A stretch of DNA of 64,000 nt from Epiperipatus broadwayi (GCA_028023455.1 JAQFVV010006231.1:4292036-4356035); one strand, 5' to 3'; shown: positions 48,000-61,167, counted from the first letter of the stretch. Program-made: numbers and translations. Notes: a model not told the origin generated them from the sequence alone.

Positions 48000-48525
48000 C
48001 CACTGCAATTCTGCCATCTTGTGACAGCTTATTTAATTAATAGATGCCAGATGATAATACTTAATAAACCCTGATCCAATGCTTTCCTATCCATAATCCA
48101 GATTAATTTTTATTTTGTGATTTTCATCAATGAGAAGTTTGTGATCTATATCTAGTATAGCTGCATTTTTTTTGGATCAAATGCACTTTTTATCCAGCAA
48201 CCCTCATTTAAAACATTTTAACTATCAAAACATGTATTAAATCTTCATTGATGCATAATTATATACCCTGCATATGTGTAATGCTCCTAGTTCAATATCT
48301 ACACATTTGGGGGTCTTGAGTTTTTTTTTAAGTACTTTAATTACTTCACTGATGAAAGTTATAAGTTAGAAATTAATCTTGGGTTATTATAAATAAAGCA
48401 ACACTGGATAGGAATTTATTAAGAACAACCATTTGACATTTATTGATTACTCAAATTTTTACAAAGTGGCATAGCTGAAATATGAAATGCATAATAGGTA
48501 ATGGTCATGTGATATTTAAAAGTAT
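48000..48525. repeat. Old F1 fold-back copy
   Basis: The left arm has AATAGATGCCAG and, on the minus strand, TTGATGA (48124-48130). The right arm has CACTGATGAAAG (CTGATGA at 48349-48355), then TTAGAAATTAATC (GAAA at 48369-48372) and ATTTATTGATTACTC. It ends with the asymmetric tail GGTCATGTGATATTT. Divergence from the other copies is high. Confidence 0.6.
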
Positions 48526-48639
48526 GGTATAAGTAATGGTCATGCGATAATTTGTAGCTGTTATAACAATTCTTCCAAAAAAGATATGTATCTACAGTAA
48601 TTAAAAAAAACTGAAGACTCCAAAACATATAGATATTGA

Positions 48640-48850
48640 ACACATAGATATCCAAGGATGGAACACTCAAAGTCATTGAATAATGCTTTAAGTGTCCCAT
48701 CCTTGGATTTTCAATGATATCAGTGACTGAAAAGTTGGAAGGTGGAGAAGAATAAAGCTTGTTCATTAAAGTTTGAAGATTTGCTATCTTAATATAAACT
48801 GAGCACTGATTGTATAAATATGTGGGAGATTGTGATCTGGACAATTTGAT
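48640..48850 (-). repeat. F2 body fragment
   Basis: On the minus strand, TTTAATGAACAAGCTTTATTC and the nearby pieces match the F2 bodies at 18730 and 52064. A local hairpin CCAAGGATGG ... CCATCCTTGG (48650-48707) is special to this copy. Confidence 0.55.
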
Positions 48851-50076
48851 GTGTTCTTTTATTCTAAAGATATGTTAATTTCTAGTTTTATGTATTAATC
48901 ATTTCCTTCAGTATTATTTCAATTAATATAATCAAAAATTATTTTTTCAATCTTGTCCTATCTGTAAACTGTAAGTTCACAAATATTCTTAAATTTGTTG
49001 CTTTGCTATTATAGTTTCAATTTATTAGACATATTTTTCCCAAACGTGTTTCTTTCCACATCTATTGATTTTTATAAAAATTGTTAAGACTTTATATTTA
49101 AGATATGCCACGTCATTTTAATAATTCAGGTTCCTTTATATAAGATTCTACTTAAATAATACTAATTTCTTAAACTATCATATGTTTGGTGTTGTTGCTG
49201 TTTTTTTGAATTTACAAATAAGTCATTTTCTTATTCTGATGCATATTATTTTTCCAGTTTTTCATAAACCCTTAACAAGTTAACAACGAGATGTTCAAGA
49301 TTTATAGTAAAAAAAAGTACCCTAATATTATATGATGTATATAAAAAATTATTGCATTTTTATAATAAGTTATGTCTATTGCAGCTTGATTAATTTAATT
49401 TCTTATCTGAAAATCACAATAAATAAAATCATCTAATATCTTTTCCTCATTTAAAGTTATTTTTTTTAATGATGTAAAGAGTTAATTAAAGTTTGTATTA
49501 TAACAACCTTAAAATTTAAATGCTATGATAAACTGTGTTAACACAATAGTATCAAACTATATAATGCAATGGTAACCATCCATTATCACTTGGTATAATC
49601 TGAAGCTAATGTATAGACTATTTCCTCCTCCCATATTATGAACTTAAGACAAATTTTAGTTGACAATATAAGTTGATAGTATTTTCACAAAATAACGTAA
49701 CAAAATGATTGTTGCTACTTGTTTAAAGTGGTTTTAGGCAATTTTTTTAGTATTTTTAGTATGTACATGTTAAAAACATATATACCATGTGTGCTAAAAA
49801 TATATATAGTATTCTAATTTTTTTTTGCTAATTATTTTTGTTGATGTCTTAAGGTGTGTAATATTAAATTAAATTTTATCGTAAATATGTACATACTGTA
49901 TAAATACTTTTAAAATGTCTGAATTATATACATGTATGAGTTTAAATAATATATTTTTGAAATTCGATACCCATTTGACAGCATATTGTTACGTGTTCTG
50001 CACTTCATTTACTCTATTATTTAAAAAGAAAAATATTATCTCTGTTCATACACACATCATTTCTTATGCTTATAGA

Positions 50077-50335
50077 AGCAGGTAAAACAATAGCAAAACC
50101 CCATATAGTTATGCCAACCAGTGCAAGCCTTAGTAATCAATGGATGCAAGAAGATTGTACATAAAATCCCTATCTAGTTCCAACTCATCTAATATTCCCC
50201 ATTCTAATTTGTAGCATTTAGCTTTTATCATTGTGGAGTCTTGGAGCTGGGATCACTGTATTTAGCTAGGAATTTTATCCATCGATTAACAAGGTTTACA
50301 CTGGGTGGCACAACTGTATGGAGAGTTTGTTATTC
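50077..50335. repeat. Diverged F1 fold-back copy
   Basis: CAGTGCAAGCC.TAGTAATCAA and TGGATGCAAGAAG in the left arm, AATCCCTATCTAGTTCCAAC in the loop, and TACACTGGGTGGCACAAC in the right arm identify the family. The hammerhead-like core is decayed (AATGATAAAAGC in place of CTGATGAAGGC on the minus strand). Confidence 0.65.
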
Positions 50336-51913
50336 TTCATAAACACATTTATATTTTGTCATTTCGTTGTTTTTTTTTATTTATGTTTATTAACATCACC
50401 TGATTAAAAGTTATACGCACATTTATATTTTGTCATTTAATTTTTTTTTTTTTATGTTTATTAACTTCATCCGATTAAAATCAAAAATGAATAATAATAT
50501 TTAAAGTGAAAAGTTAAGAAGCCATAAAAAATAAAAAAACGGTATAAAATTTACACAGGATAAGTACTAGACTTGTTTACGATAAAAATTATAACATTTT
50601 CAAGAACTGCTAAATTGTAAACAACATTTTGTATTTATATAATGGTAATTCTTATTGTAATCATTAGGATTATTATTTAGTTATATATATTAGTGATGAC
50701 TCCTGAAAATAAAAACAAGAATAAAATCATTTATATGTGTGTATAAATAATAAATTTTACTTTTCATTATTGCTAAATATATAATTTAGATTCATTTGAT
50801 CTTAATAAAATAAAAATAACTTTTTGATTGCTTACCATATTTGTAATTAAATTTAATTGTTTTGCTTATAAGCTAACAAATAACTTTTTTAAAATAAAAA
50901 TAGCTTGTTTTGTTATTACTTTTACAATGCCATAAACATTTCTGTAACATTTTTTATTTTGATAGAAAAATGGATTTTATATCAAGCGATCGATTAACTG
51001 AATTATAAGATCGACTTTTTAAAATTAGTTATAGATGAAAATTACATGACATCTAACTTTTTTTTTTTTTTAAAAAAAAAAAGTGTTGATATAATAATTA
51101 ACAAAAATATTATTTTTAAGAAAAATTAAATTATTAAGAATGCTTTTAATTTTTTTTTTTTATAAATTACAAAATCATGAGATAAAATAATAAAATGTTG
51201 AGGGTGTGCATATAGAAAGGTCTTGATATACTATTAGTTGATAATAATGCATTTTATCAGCCAAATAATTCATCAATTTGGGGGTAAAATAATAAATAAT
51301 AAATCACATCTACTAAATAAATATAGCCAATGGGAGAACGGGATATGACTTTAAAGTTTATTACTGCTAATTTTGAATAGTGATCCAGATTATGAAATGT
51401 GGTGTTGTAAAATGAAACTGCCATATTTGCGTGTGTATGGTATTTAAATATGTATGTGCTTCTAAGATATTCATATATGCCAAGGTATAAAAAATCTGCA
51501 AGATCACTAAGTCGGCTAATTTAAACATCCGTGAATTATATGGATAAGCTTGAGGGCTTAAAGCAAATTTTGCATCAGCAATGAAAGTGATTAAAATATA
51601 ACTGACTAAATCAGTAGAGTTTAACATTTATTATGGTAGAAAGGAAATAAAAAGGCTTATTTAGGTTTAAAGTGGGAAGTCAACAAAAAAATAAAAAAAA
51701 TAATTATTTATAAATGCTTACAGAATACTTTATGTTAATCAAATATTATTGAAATTGATATGTGTGTGTGTGTTAAAATTGGATTAGGAAGCAAGAATTT
51801 ACTTTTACTTATTTTAATAACTAATTTGAGTAAAGACTAACAATTTTAGAATTTTAATTTTCAATTTTATAACATATGATGTTAAATATATGTAAGATGA
51901 TATTTATTTTAAA

Positions 51914-52378
51914 GGGATTTGAACTCAGACTTTCAAACTTCCTAAGTTATCCTCTTCATTCTATATCAATGATACACATGACCACATACATGTGAAAAAG
52001 GTAAATGTGTATTTAAATGAACATATTAAAATCCTATATATAAGGGATCAGGGTGACTTAAAGTCAACATGGATATGACAATAATATTGGCATCAACAAG
52101 GCCTTTGAATGTTCTATCATCAGATTTTTAATAATACAGATGGCTGAAAAGTTGGAGGGTGGAGAAGATTGAAGCCTATCCATTAAAGTTTGAAGATTTT
52201 CTATCTTAACATAAGCAGATATGTATGGGAGATGATGACCTGGACTAACCATTGAGTGCTGATTCAGCACAAAATACATATATTGAAGATAATTTATCTT
52301 TTTCACATGGTCATATGTATTGATTGTATAGAATGGAGTGGATAGCTGTAGAGAGTTTAAAAGTCTGAGTTCAAATCC
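51914..52378. repeat. F2 fold-back element with tRNA-like ends
   Basis: The left end GGGATTTGAACTCAGACTTT (51914-51933) and the right end AAGTCTGAGTTCAAATCC (52361-52378) are inverted copies of a tRNA-like head; the inverted ends extend about 95 bp. The body between them matches the bodies at 18730-19549. No target duplication could be recognised. Confidence 0.65.
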
Positions 52379-53349
52379 ATTCTAAATTACATTAAGTTCA
52401 ATATAGGCAATATACTTTGTGTTTAAATATAACATGATGTTGTAAATTTAAAATTAGAAAAAATATATATAATTTTGAGGTTGCTTTTTTTTCTTTTTCA
52501 CATATCCAATATTTTAAAATTAAATTAGTTATTATGAAAGGCTATAAATAACAGAAAGGTTCACCCAAAAAAGCAACAACAACAAGATATTAATAAACAA
52601 ATCAACATATTTTTTAAAAAGCAATATGTAGCATAGCTTTTGATTTCAGGCCAACATACATTACTGTGTGAAAAACTATGGATCTAAAAGATTTTAAACT
52701 TTGATAGAGTCATTTGTTAATTAAAGTTAGTGATTAATTAGTTAAGTTTGAAATGAGTTGTCAGTTGCTTATTGAGCATATTGAGAGTAAGAACAGAAGT
52801 GATTGCAAACAAAGGAAGCGACTATCAAATTTACCAGGTGAACAAAGCAAAGCTAACATTGTAAATCATAAGTTATCATTTTCAATTGCTGCTATTACAA
52901 TGTTATTCACTATGTGCACCTCATGTCAAAATATGTGCTGCATGTAATTGCTGTCTACTATCTGGAAATATATTTGTTGTTGGAAATATTGGATATAAAA
53001 CCTAAATTTATTATACAGCTTATTTATTGTCTGCCCTAAATAATGGAGTGTGTCTTTGAATCAATAGCCCATCTACAAACAGAAGAGTTTCAGATAAAAT
53101 TTAACAAATTATTGACATAGAATGCATGACATAAAGAAAACTAGACTTGTAAAGGATAAAATTCAGCAAAACTGCTGTGAAGAAAACTGATCGTAAGAAA
53201 AACTTCCAAAACTTGCAGGATTTATCTTGCAAAAAAAGAAGAATATTATTTTAAATATTGTTAAAAGTGACATCTTAAAATTATACTACCCATGGTGAAA
53301 ATAAATGAAGATATTAAAAGTAATATGAAAGAATGATTCTAAATAATGA
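52379..53349. other. No gene assigned; one weak open frame
   Basis: The frame 52753-52947 (+, 64 codons) is less AT-rich than its surroundings and encodes a charged half (SKNRSDCKQRKRLSN) and a cysteine-rich hydrophobic end (TMCTSCQNMCC). Splice signals and relatives are not visible, so I do not call it a gene. Confidence 0.3.
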
Positions 53350-53965
53350 AAATAATAATCAGAAAATAATAATAATTATTTACAACAGCTATATAATCAA
53401 ATAATAATTTTATACATAAAAAAGCTTTTTTCAGCACCTTCTTTGGTGCCCTTTTCAAATATTACTAATTTATTTAATGTTAATGAATCACCTGACATAA
53501 AAACATCCAGTGTCCAATAATGGAATTAAAACAAACAATAATAATACAAATAATTAAAACAAATCAAAACCCTCATATATAAATTCAATAATATAAAATA
53601 ATTTATATACATATATATTTATAAATTCAATAATAACAAAATGTTAAACAAAATTACATGCAATTTTTATGCAATTATATATATCATCTTATATAATTTT
53701 CCATTTATTTTTAATCAACCAATTGGTGGATGAGAGATCAGCGACAGTTGCTTTACGAGCAGTTGTCCCAGGTAGCAGGTTCGCTTCCTGGCTGACACAT
53801 GAGAAAAAAATTCTTATAAATATTCTTACAATTAGTTAAATTATTTTTAATATATGTTTCATATATTTGTCTTCTTTTTGGATCTTTGAGCTTTTTATGT
53901 ATAAAATTATTATTTGATTATATAGCTGATGTAAAGAATTATTATTATTTTCTGATTATTATTTT
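53350..53965. repeat. Fold-back element F5 with 76-bp inverted ends
   Basis: Left arm 53350-53425 and right arm 53887-53965 are almost identical in inverted orientation (for example CAGCTATATAATCAAATAAT in both). Just inside the left arm, 53458-53428 on the minus strand reads TTGAAAA, then a strong hairpin GGGCACC-AAAGA-AGGTGCT, then GAAA: a hammerhead-like order with two core transitions. Near the right side, 53778-53788 (GGTTCGCTTCC) is a good B box within a tRNA-length segment (about 53725-53800). No coding frame is seen. Confidence 0.6.
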
Positions 53966-54399
53966 TGTGGAAGAGCAGCATAAGGATTTTTATTCCTTTC
54001 CAATTTCAATATTAGTAAGATTTATAAATAATGAAATAATACTAAGAGTCAATTTAAATTATAATTTTTAAAATCTTCAATAATTATAGATTAAAATATT
54101 TCCAAAATGCTGGTATTAATTCAATAATTTAAGGGTAATCTGTAAACTCTTAATTTTCTCCTTTTTTAAAGATTTTATAGTATTTTCTTTAGTCTTTTTT
54201 ATTATATTTATTTTGCCTAACACTGTACTTTTTTTTTTTAATATTAAGAATATATATATAAAATTAACAAGTGATTGAAGAGAGTTGGTATACTAAGTAC
54301 ATATTATATTTGAAGAAGTTATTATTTTCTTTCTTTATTTTTAAAAATATATAAAGTTAAGGGTAGTTAAAGCAAGTTAAAAAGATGCACATATATATA
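53966..54399. other. AT-rich DNA without a recognised gene
   Basis: Plain AT-rich sequence ending in an ATATATAT run that seems to be the integration site of the LTR element. Confidence 0.45.
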
Positions 54400-55809
54400 T
54401 TATAACATTTTCCGTATTTCTAGGCCTCTACATGCTAATATAAACTGCGCACGAGTTGATCAAGCTATGTCAAAAAAGAAGAAAGTTGCATTTCTATTCT
54501 AAAAACATAGTTATATTTCCTGATCAACTCAGCCTATTAATTGTTGAGAATTATGCTATTGATGAAATCAGCTTTTAATTTATTTAATATGGGCACCTGG
54601 ACCTTTAATTCTAAAGAGTCCGCTGACTTTGTCATATAACGTCTCGCAAATAAAAAAGAAAAATACTTTGCATCATACCGTAACGAGAATTATTTTTTTA
54701 ATATTATTATTCCTGGGCTTATTCAAACATATGGCAAAGGTAAATTACATTTTTAAATCTTATTAAACTAATAATAAATTTAATAATAAAAAATAATAAC
54801 TATTATTAATAACGCACAAATGAAAATTGATATTAGAAATATTTTTTTATTATAACAGACTAAAAATCTGTTTAAGTTAAGATTAAAAATCTGTTTAAGT
54901 TAAAATGAGAATTCCTAATAAGTAAATTAGAGAGAACACATATAATTCAGATGTGAAATATTAATAAAATAAATAACAGTTAAACAATTAAAAAGTTCTT
55001 GGTTAAATAAGAGTCTCTTGATCAATTAAATTAAAGTCACTATCGGGATCCTTTTATACGTATATTTTTAAGAATTGTTTGCGAACGCTTAAATTTGTCA
55101 CAATCAGGATAATGAAGCATAACTTACCAGTAAGTTTTAGTGAATTCACGATGGTTATAGATAACTATGCATAGTTTTTTGGGGTTAAAATGAGCTCACG
55201 GCCTTTGATTATTAGTTGATCTTGTGGTCCATTCTCCTAGTCGGTCACGCAAGCTTTTCTGGTGTACATCTTCAGGCACGATGTCCGCAGAAGCTCCAGT
55301 TCACTTCGACATGCCGAATTACTTCAGCATAGAGCGATCTTGGATATATTATTGTTATCCAAGACCAACTAGAGAAACCAACGAACAAGACGTTCTTCAA
55401 ACTGACCTCTGCCTTTTATACTGGAGGCCCAGTTTTCCAACTTCTGCGCATGCTATTATCATGGCATTTTGTGTTTATAATCTTATACAGTCTTTATCAT
55501 TTTTCAATTACTAAGTTCTCATTTTTTTATCAAGTTTTTCGGCCATGTTTAATTAGCTAAAATATTTTTCTTTTAGCTTATCTTTTTACTTGCTTTTGGA
55601 ATTCTTTTGTTCTCTCCAATTCTACTTTTATTTCTAATTACATTAAAAAAAATACGAAAGAATAATTTAACTTTCATTGTACATTTTTTTTTTTTTTTTT
55701 TTAAAAAAAATTATAGTCAAAAAAAAAATCTAAATTTACTTTTATTTTTTTTTTTAGCTTTTACCAAATGCCAATATATTTGCAACGTATATAAATAAAT
55801 GTTACAATA
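54400..55809 (-). repeat. 3' LTR (minus orientation)
   Basis: About 95% or so similar by eye to the other LTR. TATAAAAG on the minus strand at 55413-55420 lies in a CG-containing context and is the best promoter candidate; TATAAAAGG also occurs near 55050. This copy keeps more CpG than its partner. A T19-A8 tract lies at 55684-55710. Open frames inside it are shadows. Confidence 0.8.
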
Positions 55810-56475
55810 CCACCAGTGCTAGGAGATGAGAATAAAATAGGGGTTTACACTAATTTTATACTTAAGTTTTTAAATTCATATTCGTGTCATTTTTTTTTAG
55901 TGGTAGCGTGCTGATATGTCGTGTAGACTCATTCAACAAGCGACGTTCAGCTTTAACGCCTACTTTTAGGTCTAACATGGCGGGAATGGAAAATATTTCA
56001 CATTCATCTGTGTCCTTTCTGCTTTAATGTAATATTAACAATAAGAAGCCCAAGTTACTGGCTCATGGCAACTTGGTACACCTTCCCCTTTATTGGGATC
56101 CCTGCTAGAAATAGTCTGATAGCATATAAAGGTGGTCTTATGTTAATATACTGCATACTAGGACTCGGGGCTATGTTTTTCTCCTCTTCAGTAACCACCT
56201 ACCCGGTCAAATACTTGTGACTTATGTCTACATCAGCCACGATCATGTTTTTTAGGCATATCAAAAAAATATACATATATTTTTTTCTTTCTGGAAGTCA
56301 TATTAAAAAAATATTTTTTATATTTTAATAATCAGGGTTTAATTAGTTAGTTAGTTTTTATACTTTTTTTAAAAACTACTATTTATTTTCCGGCTGTGAG
56401 TTTTTTTTTTTTGGGTCAACGTTGTAACGTTCTTTATCATTACAACTTATCTCAGGTTGTAGTTGTTAAATTGAA
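55810..56475 (-). other. Interior of LTR element, non-coding remnant
   Basis: Less AT-rich and CpG-richer than its flanks. The longest plausible minus-strand frame (55978-55865, 37 codons, starting MLDLKVGVKAERRLL) has no recognised relative. No protease, reverse transcriptase or integrase motif is seen. No good polypurine tract is visible next to the 3' LTR. Confidence 0.6.
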
Positions 56476-56493
56476 GCCCCATGTTGGGCACCA
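56476..56493 (-). promoter_or_regulatory. tRNA primer-binding site
   Basis: Minus-strand TGGTGCCCAACATGGGGC follows the LTR end directly. TGG at the start pairs with the universal CCA of a tRNA 3' end, and 18 bases is the usual length. The tRNA species is not identified. Confidence 0.7.
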
Positions 56494-57916
56494 TTATAAC
56501 GTTTTCCATATTTCTAGGCCTCTACATGCTAATATAAACTGTGCACGAGTTGATCAAGCTATGTCAAAAAAGAAGAAAGTTGTATTTCCATTCTAAAAAC
56601 ATAGCTATATTTCCTGATCAACTCAGCCTATTAATTGTTGAGAATTATGCTATCAATGAAATCAGCTTTTAATTTATTTAATATGGGCACCAGGACCTTT
56701 AATTCTAAAGAGTCCGCTGACTTCGTCATATAACGTCTCACAAATAAAAAAGAAAAATACTTTTAAACTAATAGGTATTGCATCATACCGTAACGAAAAT
56801 TATTTTTTTAAGATTATTATTCCTGGGCTTATTCAAACATATTGGCAAAGGTAAATTATGTTTTTAAATCTTATTAAACTAATAATAAATTTAATAATAA
56901 AAAATAATAACTATTATTAATAACACACAAATGAAAATTGATATTAGAAATATTTTTTTATTATAACAGACTAAAAATCTGTTTAAGTTAAGATTTAAAA
57001 TCTGTTTAAGTTAAAATGAGAATTCCTAATAAGTAAATTAGAGAGAACACATATAATTCAGATGTGAAATATTAATAAAATAAATAACAGTTAAACAATT
57101 AAAAAGTTCTTGGTTAAATATGAGTCTCTTGATCAATTAAATTAAAGTCACTATCAGGACCCTTTTATACGTATATTTTTAAGAATTGTTTGCAAACGCT
57201 TAAATTTGTCTTAATCAGGATAATGAAGCATAACTTACTGGTAAGTTTTAGTGAATTCACGATGGTTGTAGATAACTATGCATAGTTTTTCGGGGTTAAA
57301 ATGAGCTCACAGCCTTTGATTATTAGTTGATCTTGTGGTCCATTCTCCTAGTTGGTCACACAAGCTTTTCTGGTGTACATCTTCAGGCATGATGTCCATA
57401 GAAGTTCTGGTTCACTTTGACATGCTGAATTACTTCAGCGTAGAGTGATCTTGGATATATTATTGTTATCCAAGACCAACTAGAGAAACCAACAAACAAG
57501 ACGTTCTTCAAACTGACCTCTGCCTTTTATACTAGAGGTCCAGTTTTCCAACTTCTGTGCATGCTATTATCATGGCATTTTGTGTTTATAATCTTATACA
57601 GTCTTTATCATTTTTCAATTACTAAGTTCTCATTTTTTTATCAAGTTTTTTGGCCATGTTTAATTAGCTAAAATATTTTTCTTTTAGCTTATCTTTTTAC
57701 TTGCTTTTGGAATTCTTTTGTTCTCTCCAATTCTACTTTTATTTCTAATTACATTAAAAAAAATACGAAAGAATAATTTAACTTTCATTGTACGTTTTTT
57801 TTTTTTTAAAAAAAAAATTATAGTAAAAAAAAAAATCTAAATTTACTTTTATTTTATTTTTTAGCTTTTACCAAATGCCAATATATTTGCAACGTATATA
57901 AATAAACATTACAATA
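56494..57916 (-). repeat. 5' LTR (minus orientation)
   Basis: Partner of 54400-55809. It carries TATAAAAG at 57524-57531. It differs from the other LTR mostly by TG or CA where the other has CG, plus a 16-base insertion near 56761-56776. Confidence 0.8.
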
Positions 57917-58639
57917 TATATATGGTTTATATATTTTTATATGCATGCAACATAATTTTTATACTTGAAATTTATCTTTCTTTTTTTTTAATTTGCTTTA
58001 TTAAAGTTGTAATTTTAAAATTTAATAATCATATTTTAGTTCATTCTTAATCTAGCTATATAGTGTAAATTATCCTTATATGTTATTGTGGGTTATTAGG
58101 TGTTCAATTAGATAATTTCAAAGTGCTCTCAATTATGTCAGCTCATGAATAATTTAATCAATGACAACAAATATTTGAGGTGTGAATGGATAGGTAAATC
58201 ATTCCTTCAACAGAAGGAAATGCTGGAAACTAGAGAAGCATTCTTACTTTAAAACAAATAAAGCTGATCTGTGCTAGCTAATATTTGTTATGGGCAGTAG
58301 AAAAATGTGAGCCAAGAGAATATAACTATTTTATTAGTATTACTTCATGGAGATTTTATGCTGGATAAACTAAATTGTATTTTTACGATGCTTAAGCAGA
58401 AAGTTGTCGGCATAATTCCATTAATTACATATTGTTTTATCAATATGTAATTCATAAGCATCATTTGTTTATCTGTTACAATATACATAAACAAATAATT
58501 AAATAAACTGATTAATTTTCAGAGACAGTTATTTTTTATTAAATAAAATGATAGTAAAATTATTCTGTTATTAAATTCAAACACCTGATCATCTTATTGA
58601 TAGTTTATTTATTGATATGATGTAAAGTAGATTTTTAAA
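57917..58639. other. AT-rich DNA without a recognised gene
   Basis: Nothing beyond a TA run next to the LTR end is seen. Confidence 0.45.
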
Positions 58640-61100
58640 CAAAGTCAGATGTTTCTGTGGATAGGCTAGATATCCAGAAATCCTGTTAACCAAAATAAAT
58701 ATTCTCTCCCTCAAATATCCTAACATACCACAATAAAATCACTTACTTCTTATTATCCAATTACTTCTCTGACCTTTTTTTTTTTTTTATCTTCTATTCT
58801 AGTTTAATAAAAGTTATTTTATGATTCTACTATTTTGTTTTCAATTTCCCTAATTTTATTGTCAAGACATAAGTAAAAAAATCATAAAATCTCTATTTTA
58901 CCTATTTTATCATCAAATTTCTTCCACTCATCATACAATTTATCATGATCCTTTTCAATGTCTTACATTCCAAAAATAAATGTTCACATTTTTGCCTCCT
59001 GTTTTTATATAAACTATATCCACAGTCCAAATACTTATTCTATTTTTTGCTTTTTCTTCAGGTATTTAAACTTTCTGCCTTTGTACCAAATAACAATAAC
59101 ATTCATATAATTTTTATTTTTATATGACTTCAAACTATTTTTTTAAATTTATATTCATTTTTCAATATATCCTTATCTCTGATTAATTTATCTATTCTCT
59201 TTCCCTTTCTTATAATTATGTACTTGTAATATATTTTCTATTCATTTATCCCATTTTTTATACATGAAAATAAATTGTTTATCTAATAACTTCACACATT
59301 GTATAAACTTTTATTTGACCAATATGTTCTCACAATTCAATTAAACAATATTTTTATTATCTACTTTCATTCATATCTCTTCCTAATATTTTAAATGTAT
59401 TTTTTAATTTTTCTCGTTAAAAAAAACCCATCCCATTTCAGCTTGGATAGCCTCATTTATTACCCACAATTCACTATTCTGTGCATCTCTATTTACTTCT
59501 ATTTATATTCTATTTAAAAGTTTCTAGCCAATTCAAAATGTGTCGCTTCCAAACATTAAAGTAGACACCACTACCATCCAAGTGATCCCTTTATATTTAA
59601 TATTTATTATATGAGAAACATTCCAGATGTTTAATCAACTCCCTATTCCGTTTTTTTGTCTTTCTTTACAATTCTAACAATTTGTAACTATTGTATTTGT
59701 ATAATTTCTTTTTCCACTTGTCAAAGTATCTAAATACTCATATTACACTTCTTTAAAACAAGTATCTTTTATTTTCCATTCTTCAGTTTTGTTTTTCTTT
59801 TAAATATTAAGATCTTAGATTTTCCTGTGGTGAATTTTATTTTTTTATTTCTTTCTATCTCGAATAATAAATTCATATTTTCTACCTGCTTACAAAAATG
59901 CCAAATCACTGGAAAAAAAGAATTACCATCTTATTTCAAATATAGAAATCTTTATCCCTATCTCTAATCTTTCTGTCTCAACTTCCAATTCTTTTAGAAA
60001 TAAAATAAATAATGAAGGTGGTAATGGATAACTGTTTCAACCTCTTTTATATTGATTAATTCTTTAACCCCTAAGTAATATTTTTAAAAATTATATTTGT
60101 AAAGACTTGATCTTTCTTAACAATCCTAAATCTATTCCTATTATTACAGACTTCTCAACAATCTGTTGTCTGATGATAAAACTTTTCCACATCTAAAAAT
60201 GCAATAATTAAGGATCTATTTATTTTTTATATATGACATTTCAATCAACTGAAATATAATAAATAAATTACTTTTTATCCTTCTCTTTGAATGATATCTA
60301 TTCTAAAATTCCTCCAAAATTTTTTGCTCTTTTCCTTCCAAGTCCTAACCCTATCCATTAAGATATATGTGAACAACGCATAAATTATAGAAGTTATTGC
60401 CACTGCTCCGTAGTTAATTAATCCAAAATATTTTTCCTTTTCTTTAAATAACAATCTAATTCCCATACCTTTCTATTTATCTGGAATCTTATCAATTATA
60501 ATTTTATTAAAACTTTTTCTTAAATTAAGCTTTACATATTCTCCCATACCTTCTACTATTTCAACTGCCATACCATCTAAAATTCCTGTTTTTGCTTTTT
60601 CAAGCAACCTATTGCTTTATTAAATTCCATATTCATCAATTTTATCATTCTTATAAACTTAACTCTTTAATAAATCATATTTAATTACTCAACTCTAATT
60701 TTCTCAAAGTTTTATTATAATTCATTAAGTATTTTTTTCAAGTTTTGCTCTATTTTTACACTCTCTTTCCTATTCTCTTCCCTTTGTATCTAACAATATA
60801 TCCCCCCCCCCCATCTCTCTTCTTCATATATTTTCAAATTTTTTCATAATCCTCTTCTCCCTTATTTTTATTTGAATGACTTCTTATTAGATTCAATTCA
60901 TTTCATATTAATTCTATTCTAGCTAATTTTTTCCCTTAAGTATCTATTCCACCTAATCTTTACTTCATCTTTTCCCACTTGCTTTTTAACAACTTCTTTA
61001 TAATATATGTAGCTTTTTTTTTTTTTTTTTACATTTTCTAAAACTTTTCTCTCTATTTTCTCTTACTAATCCATATAATTTTAAATATACACACATTTCC
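58640..61100 (-). pseudogene. LINE family 2, heavily decayed copy
   Basis: The minus strand is purine-rich, and translated pieces follow the better copy at 61168. The C-terminal zinc-knuckle-like part is CGYSLYK..RQKCEHLFLECKTL (about 59030-58955). The RT fingers region is GIRLLFKEKEKYFG and NYGAVAITSIIYALF (60466-60275). Many stops and frameshifts are present. The end points are approximate. It lies head-to-tail with the next copy, about 70 bp away. Confidence 0.6.
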
Positions 61101-61167
61101 AATTTCCTCATCTTATTCACTCCTTATAATTATACTTCTAAAATCACATTTTTTCAGAATTGTTTCC

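Larger units (their letters stand above)
54400..57916 (-). mobile_element. LTR retroelement without coding interior
   Basis: Two 1.4-kb direct repeats (54400-55809 and 56494-57916) flank about 680 bp. A minus-strand primer-binding site directly follows the right LTR, which sets the orientation. The ends are TTATAAC and GTTACA(ATA), imperfect inverted repeats of an original TGTAAC-type end. ATATAT flanks both sides, but in a TA-rich target this is weak evidence of a duplication. Gag and pol are absent, so the copy is non-autonomous or internally deleted. Confidence 0.8.

Noticed and set aside
52753-52947. 64-codon plus-strand frame as a small secreted or membrane protein
   Set aside because: No signal peptide, splice signals or relatives; frames of this length occur by chance here.
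55224-55514. 96-codon plus-strand frame in the LTR
   Set aside because: It lies antisense to the LTR promoter region, has no recognised motif, and is broken in the other LTR.
56396-56596. 66-codon plus-strand frame spanning the primer-binding site
   Set aside because: It crosses the LTR boundary in antisense orientation and begins in a T homopolymer.
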